From NCBI GenBank assembly GCA_963575745.1, contig CAUYUJ010019112.1, positions 27,501 to 80,159 of the forward strand: a stretch of DNA of 52,659 nucleotides, in the 5' to 3' direction. Position 1 is the first letter of the stretch; each line of letters opens with the position of its first letter. The notes under the pieces are model-generated. The model was not told where the DNA came from. It saw only the letters and a list, made by a program, of their open reading frames with translations, and did no database searches. This DNA comes from Prorocentrum cordatum. Its lineage: Eukaryota; Sar; Dinophyceae; Prorocentrales; Prorocentraceae. The translations under genes and the position numbers were made by a program. This document shows positions 38,001 to 42,905 of this stretch, in pieces.

Positions 38001-41000
38001 TGTCATCCTTAACACCATTCACAACCTCATCCGTAGAGCATTATTAACACTGTCATCATTATTGTTTTTGTAATCATGATTATTAATGTGTTGTTCCATT
38101 TTTCTCGTCCTCCTGCTTCTCCTCCTCCTCCTGGTGCTTTAGAGCAGTCTTGGTTGTCTCTTGGGCCGTTTTGAGGCCGTCTGTGCATGCATATTGGACC
38201 GTCTTGGGGCTCTCCTGGAGGCGCCCTGGGACTTGGCCCTGGGCCCAGGAACGGGGGCCCGCGCCCTCCTGCTTCGGGCTGGTTGCCGGGTCGTCAAAGT
38301 CAGCTCTCCGGAGGGGTTCTCCCGCGGCCGTACGGGGCGATCTTGACACCCCGGGCACGCTCTCGGAGAGGCGCAGTTGGTGGAGACCGCCCCGAAACCG
38401 CTGAAGACCGACGGAAACGCCCGAAGATCTCGAACCCGACACGCTCCTTCGGAATCCAGTGGAGGCGCATGCCACGAGAAACACCCTGCTTGCCTCCAGG
38501 GTGCCCCGGGTTTCTTGGACTTCTATGGCTTTGCGACTGAAAATGAAACGTTCCCACACCAAAAATCAATGGACGTCCTGGGGTCTCAGGGTTGGGATTC
38601 TTGTGGCAGGTTTCTTGTGGTCGGGCCCCTACTGTAAAGAATGCAGTTGGTCAGCGTTCGGGTCCTTTCAGGTGATGCGCAGGAGATCAGAGCACTGACC
38701 TGACTCAGTCTCGCCCTGAGGCGGCAGCTGCACGGCTGACCGGTCAGGTCACTGCTCGGGCGGCTCCAGTGGCAGTGAAGCAGCCCCCTGGGAACTCAGC
38801 GCTGCCCTGGCTGCTTTTCTGTTGCTTACAGCTTCCCTACAGCGTGGGGGTGTGGGTATGGGTGGGGGGGCGTTCCTGGGTCTTCGGGCAGAGGGGTGGG
38901 AGTCCAACCGCGAAGGCAAGTCGTGGCGGAACGCTGCTCGAGAGAGGGGTTCGGCCGCTCCTTCGGACTTTACGGCCAGCGTCTTGGAAACAGGGGCCTC
39001 GTTGCTTACATGGGTCGTTCCTCGTGTCAGCAGTCTGGCTGCAGTTCCCCCTCCTCCTCCTCTTCCTCCTCCTTATCCTCCTCCTCCTCCTCCTCCTCCC
39101 ACAGGACTCCATCCACTGGCAGAACCTCCAGCTGTATGCCCTGCGCCTCCGCGCGGCGTGGTGACCGCCCGATCCCCAGTTTCTGGCCCCGGCATATCGG
39201 CCTCGTGCTGGGAGGCGGATCGTTGGCAGGGCGTCCAGCTGGGAGGGCCTTCCAGAGGGCCTTGGAGATGTGACGAGGTGGATACAGGAGGAGGAGGAGG
39301 AGGAGGAGGAGGAGGAGGAGGAGGAGGAGGAGGAGGAGGGAGGAGGAGGAGGAGGGAGGAGGAGAGGAGGAGGAGGAGAGGAGGGGGGGAGGAGGGGGAG
39401 GAGGTGGAGGAGGAGGAGGAAGGAGGAGGAGGAGGGGGAGGAGGGGGAGGAGGAGGAGGGAGGAGGAGGAGGAGGAGGAGAGGAGGAGGAGGAGGGGGAG
39501 GAGGAGGAGGAGAGGAGGAGGAGGAGGAGGGGGAGGAGGAGGAGGACGGGGAGGAGGATCGACGGAGGAGGATTGAGGAGGAGGATGGAGGATGGAAGAG
39601 TACGTGGGAGGATCAGGGAGGAGGAGGATGAGGAGGAGAATGATGGAGGATGGATGATGGAGGAGTGCGGGGGAGGATTGCGGAGGAGGAGGAGGCGGAG
39701 GAGGAGGAGGAGGAGGAGGAGGACCAGTGTGGGCCCAAGACGCATCAACGATGTTACAAGAAGTCCTCCCTCCAGGTCTAGCTACGTCTAGCTTCGTTTC
39801 TAAGAATTCATGCCACTGCGGGAAGTGTCCCGTTGGAGGACAACCGTCTGAGAATCCTCAGTCGTGCCAAAACACTACACACCATTCCTGGGACTTCAAC
39901 GTTGCAAATCAACTTGGCAATCGCGTCCTGACGATCCTGACTCGTACCAGAACGCCTTTCCTGGGACTTCAACACCGCAAATCAACGTGACCGTTGCGTC
40001 CTGACAGTCTTAGATCGGGCCAGAACACCATTGCTGGAACGCAAGCCAGAAGAACAGTTGAAATTGCTATGAACGTTTAAGACGACTGCGCGTGGCGCTC
40101 AGGCGAGAGCCACATTTTGAAGAAGAACTGTCCTCCATCTATGAAACTGTTGCAGGTTTGTCAGACACATGTGCGCGGCGCTCAGGCGAGAGCCACATGT
40201 AGAGAACCACCCGCCCTCCACTCGCGAAACTGCTGCAAGCTTTGAAGACGAATGCACGAGGCGCTAATGCGAGAGCCGCATTTTGAAAAGGAACCGCCCA
40301 CCATCGATGAAACCCTTTGCAAATGTTTAAGCCGAGTGTGCGCGGCACCAAGGCGATAGAGACATTTTGAAAACAACCCGCCCTCCACCCGCACACGTGC
40401 GGCGCTAAAGCGAAAGCCGCATTTTGAAAACCACCCGCACTCCATCCGTGAAGCTGTTGCAAACTGGTCAGACGAATGTGCGCGGCGCTCAGGCGAAAGC
40501 CACATTTTGAAAACCACCAACCCTCCATCCGTGAAGCTGTTGCCAACTTGTCATACGAATGTGCGCGGCGCTCAGGCGAGAACCACATCTTGAAGACGGC
40601 TCGTCTTCACTTTGGTGAAGCTGCTGCGATTTCTTAGAATCGAATGTGCGCTGCGCTAAGGCGAGAGCCACATTGTGAAAATGGGCCGCCCTCTTTCAGT
40701 GAAACTGTTGCGAACCTTCAGTTTCAGGATCATGAGGAAGTCTCAGGTGAAACGCCCGGTACGCCCTACATACACATCTCGGGGCGCGACAGGGAGGAGC
40801 TCTCTCTCTATATATATATACACATACATACACGAAAAAGGATGGAGGAGAAAGAGGAGGAGGAGGTGGAAGAGGAGGAGTAGGAGGAGGAAGATGAGGA
40901 GGGGGATAGAAAATAATGAGAACAGAGGGTGTGGATTGAGAACGATGATTGAGAATGATGACGAGGAGGAGGAGGACGAGGAGGACTGCGTATGATTAAG

Positions 41001-42813
41001 CAATGAGAGAGCCACTGGAAAAGCGTATGATTGAGGAGGATGGGGGAGGAGGAGGAGGAGGAGGGTGAGGATGAGCAGGCGGATGGGGGAGGAGGATGGA
41101 GGACGAGGTGCAGGAGCAGGAGGAGGAAGAGGAGGATCAGGAGAGCGAGGAGTACGGGGAACCAGGGCGGCTGCGCCCTGGAAGGCCCGACCAAACGAGT
41201 GCAGATTGCCCTCTCACTCGTTGGAGGGAGGCGGAGGCACTCCCCCGCGAGGAGCAGGAGGTGCCCTGAGCCATCGGGGCCCGACACACCTCTGCCGCGC
41301 TACAAGTGCTGTGGTGTGTGTGTGTGTGTGTGTGTTTGTGTGTGTGTGTGCGTAGGTGCGATCGACTGTAGTTTAGTGGCCTTCGGCCAGACGAGTCACC
41401 GTGTCACCGTGTCTGGGTTGTCGCCAGAGGCCTCTCGGTGCCTCTTGGCGGGTCTCTTGGTGGCCTCTTGGAGAGGCCTCTTCTGGGCCTCAGGGGGGCT
41501 CCCTGCGGCCTCCCGGGGGCCTCTCGGGGGCCTCTGGGGGGGCCCTTGGCAGCCTCCTGGGGACCTGCTCGCGACTTCGAGGGCCATCTTGGCGAGCAGG
41601 ACTTGCTGGGGCCTCTCTTGGGTCGAGGGCCATAGAAACGACGATAGAAACGCGGCAAGCCCCAGGCATCACAGTGGGACGCTCAAGACGCGCTCGGACT
41701 TCGGGGCTTGGGCCCGCAGAGTGTTCAACATTCCATGTGGAGGGATCGCAGGGGCCTGGGGACGCTCCACTCAGTGCCTGCCGGCACTGTGGCGGACATT
41801 GTGGTGTTAGGCAAGGTGTAACCCGAGTTTCTTACAAAGCGTCGGGGAGGCGTCACCCCCGCTGACAGCCCCACATCGACCCCTGTCGCGGGCAGCCATC
41901 GCGCGCGAAGGCGCTCCGGCCCCCGTCGCGGCGCGACGACGAGGCGAGGTTGACCTCCGTCGGGGGGGTACCCCCCCCACGCTTACTAAGAAACCCAGAG
42001 TATGCTTATCCATCGGATATTGTTTGCTATGCTGCATCGTAGGATACCTTCTCACACAGTCCGCCGCACTACTCATAATGCATGTGGGCATCATACGCCC
42101 ATTCCTGTGCATGTTCCTGATAGGGTTGCCTGCAATATGGATTTAGTCGTATGGTTTCCATGTTTGCAACAATTCATTGACGCAGGTATTGTATTGTGTT
42201 TCGACTGCGTGATGATATTCAGCTTGTGATCTCACATTGTCGATGCACTCCGCGACCAGCCGCGGCGGCGGACTCGTGGGGAATAGCGTTCAATATGGTT
42301 GGCACTTTCATTCATGCCCCAGACGTGTTAACGAGTAATAGATTCTTCGAAGGGTACAATGTCTATACTTTCTGCGGCATTCTGAACAACACCGTGATGG
42401 GCCTGACGATCGCCGCCATCCTCAAGTATTTCGACAACATAGCTCGTGTCTTCGCCCACGCCATTGCGATGCTGGTCACGATGCTGCTGTCGGTCATGCT
42501 ATTTGGCACAGAGCCGACGATGCAGCTGGTGCTGGGGATCGCCGTCGTCACCGCCTCCGCCCTGCAGTACCACCTGCGGGCGGGGCAGACCGACGGCAAC
42601 GAGAGCAGCGAGGCCGTCTCTTGGGAGGAGCAGCCGCACCAGGAGCAGGAGGAGGAGGAGGAGGAGCAGGAGGAGGAGGAGAAGGGGGAGGAGGAGGAGG
42701 ACGAGGAGGGGGAGGAGGAGGAGGAGGAGGAGGAGGAGAAGGAGGAGGAGGAGGAGGAGGAGCGCCCAAGGGGGCATCAGCATCCTCTCGCAGGGGCCGC
42801 GGGCACGCTGTGA
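11411..42813 (+). CDS. Nucleotide-sugar transporter (SLC35A / CMP-sialic-acid-transporter-like), seven exons
   Basis: Spliced from exons 11411-11497, 15468-15613, 17992-18105, 26529-26636, 29307-29427, 39105-39144 and 42260-42813, the reading frame is 1,170 nt (389 residues plus stop). Residue order matches the family from start to finish: an LSQ-ending first helix, SATLLSEFAKALVSL, NNNLVF with LDPATFQLVGQMKIVFTG, QYLAIWQLACGTAVSQI, LLSALGGIYTEKLLKD, SIHWQNLQLY, FNMVG, and KYFDNIARVFAHAIAMLVTM. These are the usual landmarks (NN-x3-Y/F, LD-ATFQ, LKI, SALAGVYTE-L, WQN-QLY, DNI-K-F). Family members are ~320-residue, ten-helix Golgi/ER antiporters exchanging a nucleotide sugar for the nucleoside monophosphate; substrate cannot be read from sequence. 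Oddities are the extremely long introns, GC donors and a Glu-rich C-terminus of microsatellite origin. Introns 1, 3 and 4 are well supported; the junctions of introns 2, 5 and 6 are tentative. Confidence 0.85.
11500..12490. repeat. Purine-rich GGA/GAGG repeats at start of intron 1
   Basis: GGGGACAGAGGAGG-type units to 11,740, a short unique block (11,720-11,940), then (GGA)n to 12,490. Poly-Glu, poly-Arg and poly-Ser frames here are artefacts. Confidence 0.9.
12716..13540. repeat. Diverged ~415-bp tandem duplication
   Basis: GGGGGCGCGCATCAAGAA occurs at 12,719 and 13,132. In both copies it is followed by a TTTTCGTC block, a TCTTCGCTC-GCGCTGCGCG block and a GTTTTCGTGT-like block. It lies within intron 1, and no coding capacity is recognised. 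Confidence 0.55.
13740..13898. mobile_element. ~160-bp short repeat element, copy 2
   Basis: Same family as 8,635-8,791, with GGAAGGG and CCCCTTCA ends. Located in intron 1. Confidence 0.75.
13899..14294. other. Intron 1 spacer between element copies 2 and 3
   Basis: GC-rich unique sequence with no gene visible. Confidence 0.5.
14295..14453. mobile_element. ~160-bp short repeat element, copy 3
   Basis: Same family as 8,635-8,791, with GGAGGGG and CCCCTTCA ends. Only about 400 bp separates it from copy 2, yet the two have diverged, so a recent local duplication is unlikely. Confidence 0.75.
14454..15467. other. End of intron 1, no gene seen
   Basis: Contains a small (GGA)n patch at 15,270-15,300. 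From 15,365 to 15,460 a pyrimidine-rich CCTCTTCCTGCC-type stretch precedes the exon 2 acceptor. Confidence 0.5.
15468..15613 (+). CDS. Transporter exon 2
   Basis: Encodes TMYSTYSATLLSEFAKALVS followed by a hydrophobic run and EINWLYMRRYA, matching the second membrane segment and the loop before the third. The acceptor AAG|GAAGAC at 15,466-15,467 follows a pyrimidine tract and is in phase 0 with exon 1. The 3' end is uncertain. A GC donor after 15,613 gives an in-phase join to exon 3. A GT donor after 15,625 (GTGTAT) is also in phase and would add four residues. GAT repeats begin within 40 bp. Confidence 0.7.
15651..16600. repeat. (GAT)n microsatellite of intron 2, ~950 bp
   Basis: GAT with GCT, GGT and GAG interspersions, ending in a (GGA)n block to about 16,660. 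Poly-His, poly-Met and poly-Asp frames are artefacts. Confidence 0.95.
16934..17131. mobile_element. 198-bp foldback element with T-shaped hairpin potential
   Basis: The two ends are 69-bp inverted repeats starting TAGGGGAACA and differing at two positions. Between them are two adjacent GC hairpins. The first is CCCTGGCGCGC (17,011-17,021), loop GGA, GCGCGCCAGGG (17,025-17,035). The second is GCGGCGCC (17,036-17,043), loop AGA, GGCGCCGC (17,047-17,054). The element is flanked by the 5-bp direct repeat CTGTG (16,929-16,933 and 17,132-17,136), as expected for a target-site duplication. It has no coding capacity. It lies in intron 2, between the GAT array and exon 3. Confidence 0.9.
17137..17991. 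other. End of intron 2, no gene seen
   Basis: GC-rich sequence with repeated GTCTTGGGCTGTCTTG words, and a (GA)n run at 17,943-17,957. Confidence 0.5.
17992..18105 (+). CDS. Transporter exon 3
   Basis: Encodes AVADFVNNNLVFLIQERLDP continuing ATFQLVGQMKIVFTGRG, the most conserved part of the family (NN, LD-ATFQ, LKI). The acceptor AAG at 17,989-17,991 is the only AG downstream of an in-frame TGA at 17,975. The donor is GTCCAA at 18,106. It leaves phase 2, matching the single base before the first full codon of exon 4. Confidence 0.8.
18420..22660 (+). mobile_element. Decayed LINE (non-LTR retrotransposon) region in intron 3
   Basis: The best-supported part is the RT relic at 20,553-21,060. 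Upstream, 18,760-19,720 has Gln-rich, coiled-coil-like open segments in shifting frames (IKQMQQHMVTLQQQV near 19,636), reminiscent of an ORF1/Gag. Downstream, 21,060-22,500 is very GC-rich with fragmentary frames. Outer limits are guesses because no poly-A tail, target duplication or 5' end was found. Confidence 0.45.
20553..21060 (+). pseudogene. LINE-type reverse transcriptase fragment
   Basis: Plus-strand translation gives RDDEALLSRVGGALELVDIS, then IVVDAFNGRGLRMSFSREN, then (after GC-rich sequence) PHLGAIL and HNAGIWHGATEA. This order (F/Y-x-DD box, RIVVDAF-GRGL-L-F-RGKTE-like segment, HLGAIL thumb motif, HNAGTW segment) is what I associate with dinoflagellate LINE-like RTs. The first residue before DD is Arg rather than the usual Ala/Val/Asp, and the GKTE-like lysine is replaced by Glu-Asn, consistent with loss of function. 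Frames are open over 100-130 codons but lack upstream RT motifs A and B. The assignment is by motif pattern only. Confidence 0.55.
22661..24180. other. Intron 3 spacer with (GAC)n and homopyrimidine patches
   Basis: A GAC/GCC triplet array lies at 22,830-22,935. C-rich and CCT-rich runs lie at 23,390-23,430 and 23,640-23,880, and purine-rich runs at 24,010-24,175. No gene is recognised. Confidence 0.6.
24180..24300. repeat. (TA)n and (CATA)n microsatellites
   Basis: Short TATATA runs, then CATA tetranucleotides with GCATGC interruptions, then (GA)n. Confidence 0.95.
24301..25079. other. Intron 3 spacer, no gene seen
   Basis: A short (GGA)n lies at 24,320-24,345 and a (GA)n run at 24,776-24,790. 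The rest is unique and has no recognisable feature. Confidence 0.5.
25080..25330. repeat. Outlying units of the 45-kb minisatellite
   Basis: GGTGGAGCTCCCTGCGAGGC followed by TACGAAGCGTGTGAGTGGGG and GCCACTGGGGCCTTC match the unit of the 45,010-45,935 array, so the family is dispersed. Confidence 0.7.
25435..26480. repeat. (GGTGTT)n and (GAT/GCT)n microsatellites before exon 4
   Basis: GTTGGT hexamers to about 25,475, TTG-rich sequence to 25,560, then GAT/GCT triplets to 26,470. Confidence 0.95.
26529..26636 (+). CDS. Transporter exon 4
   Basis: Encodes FRSERPPPSAEVQYLAIWQL continuing ACGTAVSQIRSSNSE. The spacing from FR to the QY/QW pair is the same (14 residues) as in the plant family segment FR-x11-QW, and ACGTAVSQI matches the helix end VGTTTSQV. 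The acceptor is GGGCAG at 26,523-26,528 and the donor is GTCCGC at 26,637. Both are canonical and in phase with neighbours. The charged, Pro-rich linker replaces a more hydrophobic family sequence. Confidence 0.75.
26690..27130. repeat. (CCT)n block, start of intron 4
   Basis: CCT/CTC triplets with CGT, CCC and TTC variants. Confidence 0.9.
27180..28570. repeat. (GAT)n microsatellite of intron 4, ~1.4 kb
   Basis: GAT with GCT, GGT and GAC variants, ending in a (GGA)n tract at 28,505-28,550. Confidence 0.95.
28571..28919. other. Unique intron 4 segment, no gene seen
   Basis: Mixed composition, with an open frame from 28,689 to 28,919 that resembles nothing I know. Confidence 0.5.
28920..29217. 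repeat. (GAT)n microsatellite, end of intron 4
   Basis: GAT/GCT/GGT triplets, followed by a CCT-rich pyrimidine tract (29,230-29,290) that leads into the exon 5 acceptor. Confidence 0.95.
29307..29427 (+). CDS. Transporter exon 5
   Basis: Encodes ASAAETSAYFGFLLCMFSCL continuing LSALGGIYTEKLLKDKLEDI, the SALAGVYTE signature of the family. The acceptor TTCCAG at 29,301-29,306 is in phase with exon 4. The 3' end is placed at ATC|GCCGCC, a GC donor that keeps phase 0 into exon 6. The nearest GT (29,436) would be out of phase with the exon 6 acceptor. Confidence 0.8.
29428..29679. other. Start of intron 5, T-rich, no gene seen
   Basis: TATTAGT-type low-complexity sequence, clearly less GC-rich than its surroundings. 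Confidence 0.5.
29680..30117. repeat. ACATA-type satellite, left of the retrotransposon
   Basis: Imperfect CATAACATA repeats with the landmark GAGCCGAGCTGTCAA at 29,912. The same repeat resumes at 36,551, so the retrotransposon interrupted one array. Confidence 0.85.
30118..30230 (+). repeat. Terminal repeat A1
   Basis: 113 bp, identical to 36,257-36,369 except C/T within the GGCTCGCATC/GGCTTGCATC block. It ends with a spliced-leader-like sequence plus CG. Confidence 0.95.
30207..30228 (+). promoter_or_regulatory. Dinoflagellate spliced-leader-like 22-mer in A1
   Basis: Starts TCCGTGACC and ends TTGGCTCAAG. Compared with the dinoflagellate spliced leader as I know it (22 nt ending TTTTGGCTCAAG), 18 of 22 positions agree when its degenerate first base is counted, including the last ten. 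The same 22-mer lies in A2 at 36,346-36,367. Confidence 0.6.
30244..30687 (+). CDS. Small Cys/Pro-rich membrane ORF of the retrotransposon
   Basis: 147 codons from the first ATG after A1. The N-terminus reads MLNRVTDWLGAGVISYL. Then comes a segment of about 50 residues with nine cysteines, mostly in C-P pairs (ACPECPPYTC, SCPACPGS). A hydrophobic segment follows, FWDVVLGLLSSLTITGLVAA, which could span a membrane. The part after about residue 100 overlaps the start of the Gag-like frame and may be a shadow. Function unknown. Its position ahead of Gag and its intact frame suggest it belongs to the element. Confidence 0.5.
   Translation: MLNRVTDWLGAGVISYLSRCPSAPACPECPPYTCQLTCPSVPSCPACPGSPAPTQAACPEPPVCPAPDVTPPSSRFWDVVLGLLSSLTITGLVAAAGCCGSISLATSRRHGVRNRPALGLDPAQRGSRLAATASLGPLAAAGSDSSQ
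30572..31827 (+). pseudogene. Gag-like ORF of the retrotransposon, broken
   Basis: The ATG at 30,572 is in a GCCGCCATGG context and opens MASGTVQPWAWILHSGDRGW. The frame then needs a shift near 30,790 to reach RPPTAAELAVFMGQARQAAD. It meets an in-frame TAA at 31,044, continues through VEEYIIMGSHHDLRVSKATI, and needs a second shift near 31,340 to reach RTDGWGVEVHHAAMRCLDEG. It ends in a Lys/Glu-rich tail and a TGA at 31,825-31,827. No zinc knuckle is seen. Its role as a nucleocapsid-type protein is inferred from position before RT and from the basic tail, not from a domain match. Confidence 0.55.
31827..33350 (+). pseudogene. Reverse transcriptase domain of Pol, broken
   Basis: The Pol ATG at 31,827 overlaps the Gag stop as TGATG. 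The frame has a TAG at 32,118-32,120, then runs open to 33,086. RT landmarks: GLFFVNKKSGKYRLIDGGRL (fingers), SVDIVNAFYNVQLPE (motif A, Asp codon 32,748-32,750), PMGWKLSLWACQQ (motif B region) and EYVGNFFAFG (motif C). Motif C should read YVDN in this RT group; codon 33,051-33,053 is GGC (Gly), so a catalytic Asp is lost. A frameshift near 33,070 leads to the connection segment VVKGVTEEVQQELSGVNLP. Another near 33,350 returns to the frame of the RNase H. Confidence 0.8.
33370..34080 (+). pseudogene. RNase H domain of Pol
   Basis: Acidic landmarks are in order: VLAVDASSWGGCIV (Asp), LEGRSMVLAHLHKT (Glu), LYLGDAMASILAVSKGRS (Asp) and WLPSEHNPADRGSR (Asp). The WxPSExNxADxxSR ending is characteristic of RNase H in DIRS-order elements. 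The domain is in one open frame and its catalytic carboxylates appear intact. It is part of a longer frame (33,324-36,089) that also carries most of the recombinase and the methyltransferase-like domain. A linker rich in Arg, Ala and Pro of about 100 residues follows. Confidence 0.8.
34350..35346 (+). pseudogene. Tyrosine recombinase domain, broken
   Basis: The N-terminal SAM-like region contains KPQEARYKRIVGQFCLWC and TAYLHEQFFQGYPSSVGTYL. The box I segment is FYTGPSELLRLRVKD. The residue aligned with the catalytic Arg (x-R-P-S-E-L) is Gly at 34,797-34,799. A frameshift near 35,070 moves the rest to another frame: LHQLRHGGASHELA (box II H-x-x-R, His 35,110-35,112 and Arg 35,119-35,121), GRWAADSSVRRYEKSGLL (nucleophilic Tyr 35,218-35,220), and a TGA at 35,344. 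In related elements this enzyme integrates a circular DNA intermediate by recombination at short identical sequences. Confidence 0.8.
35340..36089 (+). CDS. Cytosine-C5-methyltransferase-like domain of the retrotransposon
   Basis: About 245 residues after the recombinase. Visible motifs: ALEIFSGPGRLARAW (SAM-binding motif I, as in D/E-LF-SG-G), IFEIDIRHGPHFDLL (second strand acidic residue), IWLAPPCSSFSALR (motif IV PPC with catalytic-position Cys at 35,556-35,558) and CVVENPHTSLLW (motif VI, EN at 35,736-35,741). The C-terminal half holds several Cys/His (FLCAHISCRHLSATC) and a basic IGNHPRGVKFSKLAEPYPPK segment. The frame is open to TAA at 36,087. It has no ATG of its own after the recombinase stop. 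It may have been fused to the recombinase or read by frameshifting. DNA versus other substrate is not determinable. Confidence 0.7.
   Translation, partial: AVTGRQFALEIFSGPGRLARAWRRAAALKSIQIFEIDIRHGPHFDLLNESLVRKIRGWARACLIAAIWLAPPCSSFSALRCLFSPVRSRAFPLGPPSLSPADQRVVNIAIRLCKVASSILDLCRRLGAPCVVENPHTSLLWNVRAFEILARSSCIETCVADYCAWGAPWRKRTKFLCAHISCRHLSATCSGRGVCSFSGKKHVEIIGNHPRGVKFSKLAEPYPPKLCAAFVRAFDDSIFRPLCKPFGKI
36123..36256 (+). repeat. Internal repeat B1
   Basis: 134 bp, from CGGAGAGGTTGG to CGCTCGCAT, abutting A2. It matches B2 at all but about four positions. Confidence 0.95.
36257..36369 (+). repeat. Internal repeat A2
   Basis: 113-bp copy of A1, including the spliced-leader-like 22-mer at 36,346-36,367. 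It is followed by 47 bp of non-repeated sequence before B2. Confidence 0.95.
36417..36550 (+). repeat. Terminal repeat B2
   Basis: 134-bp copy of B1 ending CGCTCACAT. The ACATA satellite resumes directly after. Confidence 0.95.
36551..37680. repeat. ACATA-type satellite, right of the retrotransposon
   Basis: Imperfect CATAACATA repeats with recurring landmarks near 36,752, 37,192 and 37,404 (AGCCGGGCCGTCAACA and AGCCGAGCTGTCAACA). The same landmark is at 29,912 on the left. A higher-order unit of a few hundred bp is likely. Confidence 0.85.
37681..38464. other. Intron 5 spacer, no gene seen
   Basis: 37,800-38,100 is AT-rich with TAGTAGTAG triplets (37,910-37,955). 38,140-38,460 is GC-rich and unique. 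Confidence 0.5.
38465..38635. repeat. Dispersed ~165-bp repeat, copy 1
   Basis: Matches 43,785-43,965 through ACACCCTGCTTGCCTCCAGG, GTTTCTTG, GGCTTTGCGA/GGTTTTGCTA, ACGTTCCC, CACACCAAAAATCAATGGAC and TTTCTTGTGG. This copy lies in intron 5 and the other lies downstream of the gene. Confidence 0.75.
38636..39104. other. End of intron 5 with CCT acceptor tract
   Basis: Unique sequence to about 39,045, then CCT triplets (39,050-39,100) ending CCCACAG at the exon 6 boundary. Confidence 0.6.
39105..39144 (+). CDS. Transporter exon 6
   Basis: A short exon encoding DSIHWQNLQLYAL, the WQN-x-QLY signature of the family. The acceptor is CCCACAG after a (CCT)n tract. The 3' end is placed at a GC donor (GCCTCC) because only a phase-1 end joins exon 7 in frame. 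A GC donor six bases further (after 39,150) is equally in phase. (GGA)n repeats start about 140 bp downstream. Confidence 0.65.
39285..39722. repeat. (GGA)n block of intron 6
   Basis: GGA triplets with GGGA and GTGG variants over about 440 bp. Confidence 0.95.
39723..40084. other. Intron 6 spacer, no gene seen
   Basis: Contains a short direct repeat of ACGCCTTTCCTGGGACTTCA-like sequence (39,886 and 39,952). Otherwise unique. Confidence 0.5.
40085..40715. repeat. ~80-bp tandem repeat, eight units
   Basis: The block GCGGCGCTCAGGCGAGAGCC recurs near 40,095, 40,174, 40,260, 40,345, 40,402, 40,482, 40,565 and 40,655. It is followed by ACATTTTGAAAACCACC and CCTCCATC-GTGAA-CTGTTGC. On the minus strand each unit reads as a ~27-residue peptide containing SAAHIRLTS-QQLHGW. 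Coding is not demonstrated. Confidence 0.85.
40716..41314. repeat. (GGA/GAT)-rich purine block of intron 6
   Basis: 40,845-41,150 is GGA-rich with GAT interruptions. The remainder is unique with no gene visible. Confidence 0.7.
41315..41352. repeat. (TG)n microsatellite
   Basis: TG dinucleotides with one TTT interruption. Confidence 0.95.
41353..42259. other. End of intron 6, no gene seen
   Basis: 41,420-41,600 is rich in GGGGGCCTCTCGG-type words. 42,000-42,250 is less GC-rich with an unrecognised 75-codon open frame (42,002-42,229). The exon 7 acceptor is CGACCAG at 42,253-42,259. Confidence 0.5.
42260..42813 (+). CDS. Transporter exon 7 (terminal)
   Basis: Encodes SWGIAFNMVGTFIHAPDV, FEGYNVYTFCGILNNTVMGL, KYFDNIARVFAHAIAMLVTM and PTMQLVLGIAVVTASALQYH. 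These match the last membrane segments of the family (FNGYS, KYADNIVKV, AMLLTM, PTLQLFLGI). After this core the frame runs into about 60 residues that are mostly Glu (42,640-42,765), encoded by a (GAG)n tract, then PRGHQHPLAGAAGTL and TGA at 42,811. The family normally ends soon after the last helix, so the acidic tail is an added feature. A 3' splice within the tail cannot be excluded. Confidence 0.85.
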
Positions 42814-42855
42814 CGACGACGACAATGACGATGGTGACGGTGACGATCGACGACG

Positions 42856-42886
<31 letters not shown>

Positions 42887-42905
42887 TGACGACGGCGGCG
42901 GCGGT
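42814..42905. repeat. (GAC)n microsatellite directly after the stop codon
   Basis: GAC/GAT triplets begin at the stop codon, so the 3' UTR would start in repeat sequence. Confidence 0.9.

Noticed and set aside
42002-42229. 75-codon plus-strand frame just before exon 7
   Set aside because: No recognisable homology and not in a frame or position that fits the transporter between exons 6 and 7.
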